A DNA stretch of 64,000 nt from Mycobacterium kiyosense (lineage in GTDB: Bacteria; Actinomycetota; Actinomycetes; Mycobacteriales; Mycobacteriaceae), in NCBI GenBank assembly GCA_021654635.1, contig AP025179.1, positions 6,014,001-6,078,000 on the forward strand, in the 5' to 3' direction. The notes below the pieces were generated by a model. That model ran no database searches. It was given only the letters and a program-made list of their open reading frames with translations, and was not told the origin of the DNA. A program made the position numbers and the translations under genes. Shown here piece after piece: positions 13,432 through 21,896 of this stretch (position 1 is the first letter of the stretch; the number at the start of each line of letters is the position of its first letter).

Positions 13432-13444
13432 TCCGCTGAGCGGA
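13432..13444. promoter_or_regulatory. Operator-like palindrome, copy 2
   Basis: Second exact copy of TCCGCTGAGCGGA, here inside the longer palindrome GGTCCGCTGAGCGGACC. It lies 104 bp before the sheath ATG and 231 bp from copy 1, about 22 helical turns. Confidence 0.5.
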
Positions 13445-13548
13445 CCCAAATGTTGCACGGCGACACGGCCTGGGCGCCCAATACCACTGGAGCTCGGAGC
13501 AACAGCCGTCCCAGGCGTCGCTGAGCTTCCCGAACAAGGGGGAGCAAT

Positions 13549-15132
13549 ATGCCATTACCTCTTACCTATCCAGGCGTATACGTCAATGAACTGCCGAATC
13601 CCGTGCGGCCGATCGTGGGCGTGCCGACGTCCGTTGCTGCGTTTGTAGGACTCGCCCCGCAGGGCATAGTCGACTACCCGTTCCAAGTGAACTGCTGGGC
13701 GGACTACGAGAACCAGTTCGGCGGCCTGGACAGCGATTGGCCGATGAGTTACGCCGTCTACCTGTTCTTCCTCAACGGAGGCGCTACCGCGTTGATCGTG
13801 CGCGCCGACAACCCAAGCGACACCACGAATTACTCCGTGGCCTCCCTCTCGCTGTCCTCCGACATCACGCTTCAGGCCAGCTCGCCGGGCGCCTGGGGAA
13901 CCAACCTGTGGGCCACGGTCGATACCACGGCCCTAGTCAATCCGGCGGTCAACCAGTTCAACCTGACCATCCGGCAGGTGCAGCAATCGACCTCGGGAGC
14001 CCAGGTGGTGTCGCAGGAGGTCTACGCGGGGGCCAATCTGATCAAGGGCACACCTCAGTACCTGCCGACGCTGCTGGCGGGATCGCGACTGGTCACTCCC
14101 GCGGCGACAAATGGATGGACCAAGGCCCCCTCGAACACACCGAGCGGCACGTCCGTACCGGGCACGTCGACCCCGGGCGCACAGTTCGCGGCGCCGAAAC
14201 CCGCAGCCCCAGCGGACCCCGCCGACGACGCCGATGCACAGCCTCCCGTCCCGCTCGGCGACCCCGCCAAGAAAACCGGTATCTACGCGCTGACGAAGGC
14301 CGATATTTTCAACATCCTCTGCCTTCCGGTCGATCCCGCGAACACCTACGATCCGACCACCATTCTTGAGCCCGCCGCCGCGTTCTGCGTGCCGCAGCGG
14401 GCGATGCTGATCGTCGATCCGCCGAAGGAATGGGCGTCGGTCGCCCCCCTCGACTTCCACGCCATCAGCACTAATCCACCGCTGACACCCAGCGCGAATG
14501 CGGCGGTCTACTACCCCAACCTCACGCTCCCCGACAACACCGGCGCCACCATCACCGTCGGGCCCTGCGGCGCGGTGGCAGGCGTATGGGCGGCCACCGA
14601 CAGCGGCCGCGGCGTCTGGAAGGCGCCGGCCGGTACCGCCGCCGCCATCACCGGAATCACCGACTTCACCGCGCACATCGACGACGGTGAGAGCGGGACC
14701 ATCAACCCGCTGGCGGTCAACGGGTTGCGCACCATGCCCGCAGCCGGGCCGGTGATCTGGGGTGCGCGAACCACAGTGGGCGCCGACCAGGCCCAGAACC
14801 AGTGGAAGTACCTGCCGGTGCGCCGGCTCGCCCTATTCATCGAGGAGTCACTGCGCCGCGGGACCCAGTGGGCGGTGTTCGAGCCCAACGCAGAGCCGTT
14901 GTGGTCGTCGCTGCGACTGAACGTCACCGCGTTCATGCAGGGCCTGTTCCGCAAAGGGGCGTTCGCCGGCTCCACACCCGCCGACGCCTACCTGGTGCAG
15001 TGCGACGTCAACAACAACCCCCCGGATCAGGTGGCTCTGGGCATCGTGAACGTCTTGGTGGGTTTCGCACCGCTCTACCCAGCCGAGTTCGTGATCATCA
15101 ACATCCAGCAGCAGCAGCCCGGACAGTCGTAG
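13549..15132 (+). CDS. eCIS contractile tail sheath protein
   Basis: 527 aa, phage tail-sheath family (Afp2-4/Pvc2-4, Streptomyces Cis2 type). The sheath polymerises around the inner tube and contracts to drive it into a target. The conserved N-terminus PLTYPGVYVNELPNPVRPI and the C-terminal sheath domain (WKYLPVRRLALFIEESLRRG, FVIINIQQQ at the end) are clear; the middle is a variable Pro/Ala-rich insertion. It is the only sheath gene in the window. A strong ribosome site precedes ATG 13549. The tube gene begins 14 bp downstream. Confidence 0.94.
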   Translation: MPLPLTYPGVYVNELPNPVRPIVGVPTSVAAFVGLAPQGIVDYPFQVNCWADYENQFGGLDSDWPMSYAVYLFFLNGGATALIVRADNPSDTTNYSVASLSLSSDITLQASSPGAWGTNLWATVDTTALVNPAVNQFNLTIRQVQQSTSGAQVVSQEVYAGANLIKGTPQYLPTLLAGSRLVTPAATNGWTKAPSNTPSGTSVPGTSTPGAQFAAPKPAAPADPADDADAQPPVPLGDPAKKTGIYALTKADIFNILCLPVDPANTYDPTTILEPAAAFCVPQRAMLIVDPPKEWASVAPLDFHAISTNPPLTPSANAAVYYPNLTLPDNTGATITVGPCGAVAGVWAATDSGRGVWKAPAGTAAAITGITDFTAHIDDGESGTINPLAVNGLRTMPAAGPVIWGARTTVGADQAQNQWKYLPVRRLALFIEESLRRGTQWAVFEPNAEPLWSSLRLNVTAFMQGLFRKGAFAGSTPADAYLVQCDVNNNPPDQVALGIVNVLVGFAPLYPAEFVIINIQQQQPGQS

Positions 15133-15146
15133 GCCCAGGAGGAACG

Positions 15147-15212
15147 ATGGCGGAGTTCAGTGTCAATGCCCAGCGGGTGATGTCCCAGGAGCGGTGTAAG
15201 GGCGTCACGTAG
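15147..15212 (+). pseudogene. 5' fragment of the eCIS tube gene, cut by the insertion
   Basis: Starts with a ribosome site (AGGAGGA) and encodes MAEFSVNAQR, the expected N-terminus of eCIS inner tube proteins. From 15179 the sequence is the end of the insertion, and the frame stops at 15212 after eleven foreign codons. The rest of the tube resumes at about 20637 with AQRVDPYKNFKFRVKW. Confidence 0.85.
15171..15178. repeat. Left target-site duplication
   Basis: CAGCGGGT, repeated at 20639-20646. The identity extends leftwards to 12 bp (TGCCCAGCGGGT) at both ends. It lies in the AQRV codons of the tube gene, so removing the insertion and one copy restores an uninterrupted tube frame. An 8-9 bp duplication is usual for IS256-family elements. 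Confidence 0.75.
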
Positions 15213-15422
15213 GCTCCCTGTTTTGCGTTGGTGATTTTATGCGATCGATGACGAATTGGATGCCGCCACGGCGAGCATGTCTTGGTCTTACTTAGATCGC
15301 CTCAATGCTCACTGACGCCGGTTTCGGATTGCCGGTCGAATCCGTTGCAGCAGTTGGAAGTCCCGTCGGTGGCAAGTCGACCGTTGTGTCCGACAGACCG
15401 TGCATCCGATCACCCCGGCGCG

Positions 15423-15470
15423 ATGGAAAGAATCACCGGAATCATCGAGGTTTTAACCCTGTGCTGCTGA
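15423..15470 (+). CDS. Possible 15-aa leader peptide ending Cys-Cys, upstream of dszA
   Basis: Short frame MERITGIIEVLTLCC followed by TGA, 56 bp before the dszA start. Short Cys-rich leader ORFs that respond to cysteine supply are known upstream of sulfur genes in mycobacteria. Two terminal Cys codons are suggestive but weak, and no leaderless promoter was clear. It lies in a decayed operon and may be a relic. Confidence 0.3.
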   Translation: MERITGIIEVLTLCC

Positions 15471-15526
15471 TGGCTCGTGAATAGATACTCGATCGGACCG
15501 CCCACTCCTCGAACGGGAGGACATCT

Positions 15527-16879
15527 TTGACCACGACCGTGCCCCAAGGCCGTCAACTGCACCTCGCTGGGTTTTTCTCGGCTGGCAACGTGATCCGCCC
15601 GGTGCGTGGCGTCCGTGGGCGCCACAGATAACTCTCAGCGGTGAGTATTACAAGCGGATCGCTCGGACGTTGGAACGCGGGAAGTTCGATTTGTTGTTTT
15701 TGCCGGACGGTTTGGCGATCGAAGACAGTTACGGTGGGGATCTTCAGACCGGCGTCGGCCTGGGCGGTCAAGGCGCGATCGCCCTGGAACCGACCAGTGT
15801 TGTTGCAACAATGGCCGCGGCGACCGACAGATTGGGTTTGGGCGCGACGGTTTCCACGACGTACTACCCGCCCTACCACGTCGCGCGGATCTTCGCGACG
15901 CTGGACCATCTGTCGGATGGCCGGGTGTCCTGGAATGTGGTGACGTCGCTTAACGACTCGGAGGCGCGCAATTTCGGGGTCGACAAGCACCACAAATTTT
16001 GATATCCGCTACGTGCCGACGAGTTCACGGGGTCATTGAAGGCTGGCCGGAACTCCTGGGGCGACGATGCTCTGCTGTTGGACAAGGCGGGCGGGCGGTT
16101 TTGCCGATGAAAAAGGTCCATACGTTGCTGGGCACCAGTACAAATGGTTGTCGGTTCGCGGCCCGGTGCAGTCCCAGGTCACCGCAGGGCGACCGGTTAT
16201 GCAGGCAGGATTGTCTGCCAGTCGGCGCTTCGCCGGGCGGTGGGCCGAAGCAGTGCCGTATCTCGCCGAATCTGGACATCATGCGTGCGACCTGTGGGAC
16301 CTGCAGGCGAGAATGTGGCCGCCGCTGGCCGCGCGATCGGACGAACGAAGGTTTTTCACGGCGATCATGCCGGTCCTCGGAAACTGCGGCCATCATGCCC
16401 GAGACCGGCTGGAATACATCAACTCGCTGGTGCATCCTGAGGTCGGTCTGTCGACCCTGTCGAGTCATAGCGGGATTGATCTCTCGGCGTATCCGTTGGA
16501 CATCAAGTACGCCGATATCGTGGCCGACCTTGGTGACCGGCATGTGCCGACCATGTTGCAGATGTTTTCCGCGACCGCTGGCGGCAGCGACTTGTCGCTC
16601 GGGGAACTGGGACGGCGATACGGGACCAACGTCGGGTTCGTGCCGCAGTGGGCGGGAACAGCCGAGCACATCGCCGAGCAACTCGTCAGCCATTTCGAGG
16701 CTGGTGCCGCAGACGGGTTCATCATCTCTGCGGCCTATCTGCCCGGCGTCTACGACGAGTTCGTTGATCAGGTGGTGCCGTTGCTGCAGGAGCGCCTGGT
16801 GTTCCGCACACCAGTACGAGACTACCTTTACGCGACGCATCTCGGGTTGAGCCGCCCCACCGGTAGGAGCGTGCAATGA
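15527..16879 (+). pseudogene. dszA: Frameshifted dibenzothiophene-sulfone monooxygenase DszA relic
   Basis: Luciferase-like flavin monooxygenase of the DszA/NtaA family. A GGGAGG ribosome site precedes TTG 15527, then [13 protein letters not shown]. The frame breaks near 15597 and resumes as [20 protein letters not shown] and [20 protein letters not shown]. It breaks again near 15998 and several times before 16260. The last 600 bases are continuous (FFTAIMPVLG, LVHPEVGLSTLSSHSG, GRRYGTNVGFVPQWAGT) to the stop at 16879. At least three indels make it non-functional as read. I match it to Rhodococcus DszA from memory of the family sequence. Confidence 0.85.
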
Positions 16880-17889
16880 CCACGACTCCGGTCGAGCGTG
16901 ATGTCCTGGCCTACAGTAACTGCCCGGTTCCCAATGCGCTGCTGACCGCCTTGGAAGCGGGTTTGTTGGCGCAGGAGGGTATCGCCCTGGAGGTGTTGAG
17001 CGGCGCCCAGGGCGCTTTACACTTCACCTAACGACCATCCCGCCTACACCAGGTTCGGTGGGGAGATCCCGCCGTTAGTCAGCGAGGGGCTGCGGGCACC
17101 GGGCGTACCCGCCTGGCAAAATTACCCTTCGCCGGGCCTGCAGGAGGCTTTACGTGTGCGCGGACAGTCCGGTGCGGTCGCCCGCCGAGTTGGCGGGCCG
17201 CCGGGTCGGGGTCTCGGCGGCGGCGATTCGCATCTTGCGCCGCGAGCTGGGTGACTATCGCCAGCTCGACCCGTGGCGGCAGACATTGATCGCCCTGGGC
17301 ACCTGGGAGGCTCGGGGCCTGCTGTCCACGCTGGAGCGCGGCGGTGTGAAACTGGGCGATGTCGACCTGGTCGCCATCGAGACTCCCGGCGTGGATCTGC
17401 CCGCGGACCGGTTGAGCGCCGCCACCAGCGTCAAGGGCGCCGATCTGTTCCCCGCGGTGGCCCACCACCAAGCCGGCGTCCTAGACGCTGGCACAGTCGA
17501 CGCGCTGTTCAGCTGGTTGCCGTGGGCTGCCGAACTGGAAGATCTCTACGGCGCTCGTGTACTGGCCGACCTCAGCGGCGACCAACGCAACCTATACGCC
17601 AGCGTCTGGACGGTCAGCGCGCAACTGGTCGAGACCCACCCCGATCTGGTGCAGCGGCTCGTCGACGCCGCGGTGCGCGCTGGCCAGTGGTCCCGTCACC
17701 ACCACGACGAGGTGGTGACAATCCATGCCGCCAACCTCGGCGTGGCGCCCGCGGCGATCGACCGAGGATTCGGCCCCGACTTCGCTGACGCACCTGATAC
17801 CGCTGGGCCGAATCACCATCAACCTGCTGGACCAGACACAGCGGTTCCTCCTCGACAACGTACAGTCGATCACTTACGGTCGATCTTGA
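16876..17889 (+). pseudogene. dszB: Frameshifted 2'-hydroxybiphenyl-2-sulfinate desulfinase DszB relic
   Basis: ATG 16876 overlaps the dszA stop (ATGA), as in intact dsz operons. The N-terminus reads YSNCPVPNALLTALEAGLL, with the Cys of the family's SNCPVPNALL motif. The frame stops at 17031 after GALHFT, shifts to DHPAYTRFGGEIPPLVSEGL, then shifts again into ELAGRRVGVSAAAIRILRRE, LDPWRQTLIALGTWEAR and NLYASVWTVSAQLVETHPDLVQRLVDAA. Another shift lets FLLDNV lead to a stop at 17889. The order and motifs are diagnostic for DszB, a periplasmic-binding-protein-fold desulfinase rarely seen outside dsz operons. Confidence 0.87.
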
Positions 17890-17909
17890 GCAATAGACAC
17901 ACCGGAGGT

Positions 17910-19163
17910 TCTTAGCCGCAAGCCTGAACCGATCGACACCAGGCGGATCAGCGGCGGCGACCCAACGCGAAGCCCCCGGCCAGCAAGTATCGCCGAGCCC
18001 GTTGCCGTAGCGCGTGATCTGGCCCGGACATGGCAGGACGGCCTCATCGAGCGCGACCGTGCGGATCGGCCACCACCGAACGCGAGGACCTGCGCGCCAG
18101 CGGCCTACTGTCGCTGGCAGTTCCGCAACAGTTCGGGGATGGGTGCTGACTGGCCCACCATCTTCGGGTGATCGCGGGATCGCCAAAGTAGACGGCTCCT
18201 TGGGTCATCTGTTCGGTACCACACCGTGTGCATCGCGTTCATCGAGCTCTTGGGGTCGAGCAGACGAACCGAACGTCTACCGCCAGAGTGGCGCAACGCA
18301 ACTGGTGGGCCGGCAACGCATCCGGCAGAACAGCGCAGCCACGTGCTGGACTGGAAGGTCAGTGCCACCCCACGAAGACGGAAGCTACTACCGATTTGAA
18401 GGCACCAAGCACTTCACCAGCGGCGCCACGGATTCGAACCTGCTGCTCGTCTTTACGGGTAGTTCCGGGCGTCAGCGCAGCAGAGGATCGATCATCACCG
18501 CGGTGATCCCGACCGACCGAGCCGGCGTCACAGTCGGCGGCGACTGGGACGCCCTGGAGCATGCGTCGCACCGACAGTGGCACCGTGAGTTTCACGACGT
18601 GGAGGTGCGCGCTGACGAGTTCTCGGAATTCAACGCCATCATCAGCGGCTTCTTCAGTTCAGCCCGCCAGCCTGTTCCGGGCCACTGGTCGGCTGAGCTT
18701 CGCCAGCGTCTGCCGCTGGGATCGCGCGAGCTCGACGCCGCGCGCGACCACCCGAACCCAAGCCCGCCCGTGGACGCAAGCCGGTGTCGCAGGCGTCGAG
18801 GATCCCTACGTCGTGCGCGCCTACGGCGAAATGGGCATTGCCTACCAAGGCGCGGACGCCGCCGCGCGAGACGCCGCGCGACTGTTGCAAACCGTCTGGG
18901 ACAAAGGCCGACAACTGACCGCCGAGGATCGCGGTGAGCTCTTCGGTGCGTGTCGGAAGCGTTGGGTAATTGACCTCTGGGTCGCCCTCGATCACCAGCC
19001 GCATCTTCGGGTCATCGGAGCCCGCGGCACACCCCCGGTACGGATTCGACCGATTACTGGAGAAACATCGCACCCTTACCCTGCACGACCCGGTCTCCTA
19101 CAAGATCGCGAAGTCGGCAACTACATGCTCAGCCGCTACCCGGTGCCCGGCTTCACGTCATAG
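17910..19163 (+). pseudogene. dszC: Frameshifted dibenzothiophene monooxygenase DszC relic
   Basis: Acyl-CoA-dehydrogenase-fold flavin monooxygenase. Recognisable blocks in alternating frames: EPVAVARDLARTWQDGLIERDR, MGADWPTIF, DGSLGHLFG, NWWAGNAS, DGSYYRFEGTKHFTSGA, VEDPYVVRAYGEMGIAYQGADAAARDAARLLQTVWDKG, EDRGEL and the terminal PVPGFTS stop (19163). Many frame changes mean a dead gene. The start is not certain. With dszA and dszB it shows the original operon could act in C-S cleavage of dibenzothiophene-type sulfur compounds. Confidence 0.85.
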
Positions 19164-19223
19164 CCGTTCGGGTGGAGGCTCGCTCCACCTGGAGAGCAGA
19201 TAGTCGGCCTGTGACAATCGATT

Positions 19224-20550
19224 CTATGCGGTGGCAGCTGAATCGGTTGGCGCCACGCCGGTTTCGGCGTGAACTCCCGAATTCCGTTGCGGGAGTTCGG
19301 AAAGTGGGTCATGCAGCGACCTGCGCAGGTTGGCCAGCAGCCGCAGCCCGGCGGGCAATCGTGGTGGGCTACGCCACCCGGCCGAGGCGCGATCGAGCAC
19401 CGCCCACACCAGCTTCAGACAGGAAACCTCGCCGGGCAGCCGACCGATGACCTTGACCCGGCGGCGGGTCTCACCGAACGTCCGCTCGATGAAATTGGAG
19501 TGCCGCACCCGGGTCCAGTGCTCACGCGGGAACCGCAGGTAGGCCGTCAGCGAGTCACGGTCGCTGAGCCGGGCCTACGCTGCCGGATAGGAGTCGCGCC
19601 AACGCCTTTCGAACACGTCGAGCCGCTTCTGCACATACCCGACCGCGTCGAGGCCGGGCTCGATCGTGTCGGGCACCTCGAAGATCGACCAGTAGTCGGC
19701 CTTGACCTCCGCTTGGGCGTTCTTGGGCACCTTGGCCAACACGTTTCTGGCGCGATGCACCAGACACCGCTGCCGCAGCGCCGCGCCCATGGTGCGCTCG
19801 ACCGCGCCGATCAACCCGGCCGCACCGTCGCTGACCAGCAGCAGCGGACACGCCAACCCACGCTCACCGAGCCCGGTCAAAAACCCCTCCCACGCGTCAC
19901 CGGACTCGCTTGAAGCGGCCTCCAGCCCGACGAACACCGGGTTGCCGTCGGTGTCGATACCCCACGCGGCCAGCACCGGGTCGGCCGACGCGTTGGCGTG
20001 GTATTTGAAGTGGCTGCCGTCGAGGAACAGGTAATCCAGCTCGATGTCGTCGAGCCGGCGAGCGCTCCAGGCCTCGAACTGGTCGCGGATGTCTTCGCAG
20101 ATGCGCACCGTCGTTTGACACCGCGGCGGTCTCGCCGAGCGCCTCAGTCAAGGTGGCCTGCACATCGCGTGTCGACGGTCCGCGGGCCGGCGATCTGCCA
20201 GCGACTCAACGCGATGGTCTTAGTCACCCATACCGAACAACTGGGAGGCGAAAGCGCTCAGCGGTGCCGCGCACGCTCAGCCGCTCAACGTCACCGGAGC
20301 CGGCGGTGGTTTTCACCGTGGTCAGGCGGTACCTGCGCATCCCGGCGCCCAGGCGCGCACTGCCTGCGGCCCGCTCATAGCGGTCCCGGCCCAAAAACGC
20401 GGTCACCTCGGCCTCGATCGCGGCCTGCAACAGCAACCGGGCGCCGAGCACCGCGACCTGCTCGATCGCACCCGCCAGGTCCTCGCCGCCGGCGAACACC
20501 TCATCAATTTCTGCCTGCAACCGCTGCGCAGGCGATATCCTCTTCGACAC
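19224..20550 (-). pseudogene. IS256-family (mutator-type) transposase, broken into three frames
   Basis: N-terminal piece 20224-20550 (MSKRISPAQRLQAEIDEVFAG, ending near VERLSVRG). Central catalytic piece 19575-20108 (IELDYLFLDGSHFKYH, VGLEAASSESGDAWEGFLTGL, LLVSDGAAGL, RCLVHRARNVLAKVPK). C-terminal piece 19224-19508 (SNFIERTFGETRRRVKVIGRLPGE). The DDE-type catalytic Asp residues are visible in FLDGSHF and VSDGAAG. Combined length of about 440 aa is normal for IS256. Frame breaks near 20150 and 19560 make it inactive as read. Confidence 0.85.
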
Positions 20551-20554
20551 GGAC

Positions 20555-21145
20555 GTGGGTTCCTTCCTTCAGACTTGCTGGTCTTCGAGGGAACCTACGT
20601 CCGAACCCTTTTACACCGCTGGAGGGACACAACCTGCCCAGCGGGTCGATCCCTACAAGAACTTCAAGTTCCGGGTCAAGTGGGACGGCGCCTACGTCGC
20701 AGGGATCTCGAAGGTCAGCTCGCTGAAGCGGACCACCGAAGTGGTCAAGCACCGCGTGGGCGCCGACCCGAGCACGACCCACAAATCGCCCGGCCGAACC
20801 GAATACGAGGCGATCACGCTCGAGCGCGGGGTGACTCACGATCCGGCCTTCGAACTGTGGGCCAACAAGGTGTGGGACTACCAAAACGCACAGGCACTAG
20901 ACGCCAACCAGGAGGTGTCGCTCGCGGACTTCCGCAAAGACCTGATCATCGACGTGTTCAACGAGGCCGGCCAGAAGGTGATCTCCTACCACGTGTACCG
21001 CTGCTGGGTGTCGGAGTACCAGGCGCTGCCGGATCTCGATGCGAACGCCAACGCCGTAGCGATACAGCACCTCAAGCTCGAGAACGAGGGCTGGGATCGA
21101 GACCCGGCCGTGGTCGAGCCGAGAGAGCCTTCGTTCGCCGGTTGA
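20555..21145 (+). CDS. eCIS inner tube protein with an IS-derived N-terminus
   Basis: gp19-like tail tube family. From about residue 31 it is a canonical eCIS tube: AQRVDPYKNFKFRVKWDG, ISKVSSLKRTTEVV, SPGRTEYEAITLERGVTHD, YHVYRCWVSEYQALPDLDAN, ENEGWDRD. The native first ten residues are left behind at 15147. Here the frame is open through the IS end from GTG 20555, adding about 30 foreign residues. Whether GTG 20555 is used, and which promoter reads it, is unknown. It is the only tube gene in the window. One tube gene is enough in Streptomyces-type systems, so this change bears directly on function. Confidence 0.8.
   Translation: MGSFLQTCWSSREPTSEPFYTAGGTQPAQRVDPYKNFKFRVKWDGAYVAGISKVSSLKRTTEVVKHRVGADPSTTHKSPGRTEYEAITLERGVTHDPAFELWANKVWDYQNAQALDANQEVSLADFRKDLIIDVFNEAGQKVISYHVYRCWVSEYQALPDLDANANAVAIQHLKLENEGWDRDPAVVEPREPSFAG
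20639..20646. repeat. Right target-site duplication
   Basis: CAGCGGGT, matching 15171-15178. The tube coding frame continues directly from it (AQRVDPYKN). Confidence 0.75.
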
Positions 21146-21170
21146 TGAAGCGAGCTGACGGGGGAACGCG

Positions 21171-21896
21171 ATGGAGACGAGTGCCGCACGCCTGCTCCAA
21201 GCATGGGAAGTGGGGGCCGCCGTTGCGCCGTTGGACCGGGCGCCATCGCTGCTGAGAACTCTCGACGCGCTGCCCGCGAGCGTGCCGGTCGATGAGCTGA
21301 CGGTCGGTCAATGCGACGCCAGGCTCTTCGAGCTGCGCCGGACGGTTTTCGGAGAGACCCTGGATGCCGTCACGACCTGTCCGGCCTGCCAGACCGAGGT
21401 CGAATTGAACCTGCCGCTCGGCGAGCTGCAGCCGACCGGCAAGCATTCCGCCACGTCGACGACGGTGCACGCGGACGGGTACACGCTGCGCTGCCGGATT
21501 CCCAGGAATGCCGACCTACGCGCGCTCGATCTTCTCCACGGCCGGGCGACGCCCCGCGACCTGCTGGACCGGTGCCTGCTCGAGGCGGCCTCGCCCGCGG
21601 GCGACCCGGTCGCCGCACATCAACTGCCGGACGCAACCGTGGCTACCGTCGTCGAGGCGTTGGCCGACAGTGACCCCGGCGCCTGCATCGCCCTTCGGGT
21701 GTCCTGCACGTGCGGTAACCAATGGCTCGACGAGCTCGACATCCGCAGCGTGCTCTGGAACGACCTCACGGAATGGGTTGGACGAATGCTCTCCGAGGTG
21801 CATCGGCTGGCCCAGGCCTACGGCTGGTCGGAGACCGAGATCTTGGCTATGAGCGGGTGGCGCCGACGGTGGTACCTGGAGGCGCTGGGATGGTGA
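21171..21896 (+). CDS. eCIS baseplate-associated protein, T4-baseplate family with a four-Cys motif
   Basis: 241 aa. Resembles the T4 gp26/baseplate-chaperone-like family that follows the tube gene in actinobacterial eCIS. Two Cys pairs, TTCPACQTEV (about residues 66-75) and VSCTCGNQW (about 179-187), could form a zinc ribbon. An ESxxLL-like helical C-terminus ends MSGWRRRWYLEALGW. It starts 25 bp after the tube stop and overlaps the next gene. Exact role is inferred from position. Confidence 0.65.
   Translation: METSAARLLQAWEVGAAVAPLDRAPSLLRTLDALPASVPVDELTVGQCDARLFELRRTVFGETLDAVTTCPACQTEVELNLPLGELQPTGKHSATSTTVHADGYTLRCRIPRNADLRALDLLHGRATPRDLLDRCLLEAASPAGDPVAAHQLPDATVATVVEALADSDPGACIALRVSCTCGNQWLDELDIRSVLWNDLTEWVGRMLSEVHRLAQAYGWSETEILAMSGWRRRWYLEALGW

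Larger units (their letters stand above)
13187..13548 (+). promoter_or_regulatory. Intergenic control region before the eCIS operon
   Basis: A 362-bp gap between the IclR gene and the sheath gene. It holds two exact copies of a 13-bp palindrome and a purine-rich ribosome site (AAGGGGGAG) five bases before the sheath ATG. A 39-codon frame starting at 13273 (MENAADLGYELHG) exists, but I cannot support it as a gene. No clear -10/-35 pair was assigned. Confidence 0.5.
15179..20638. mobile_element. 5.5-kb IS256-bounded insertion carrying dszABC relics
   Basis: Inverted ends share TGTCCC-N3-AGCGGTGTAA: 15181-15199 on the plus strand and 20629-20611 on the minus strand, followed by related ACGTAGG-TCCC sequence on both sides. 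A broken IS256-type transposase fills the right end (19224-20550, minus). The left end has only the terminal repeat, with no transposase remnant that I can recognise between 15200 and 15422. The interior holds dszA, dszB and dszC relics in operon order. It could be a composite or one-ended IS256 transposon, or an IS plus deletion products. The internal end of the right IS was not located. Confidence 0.75.
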
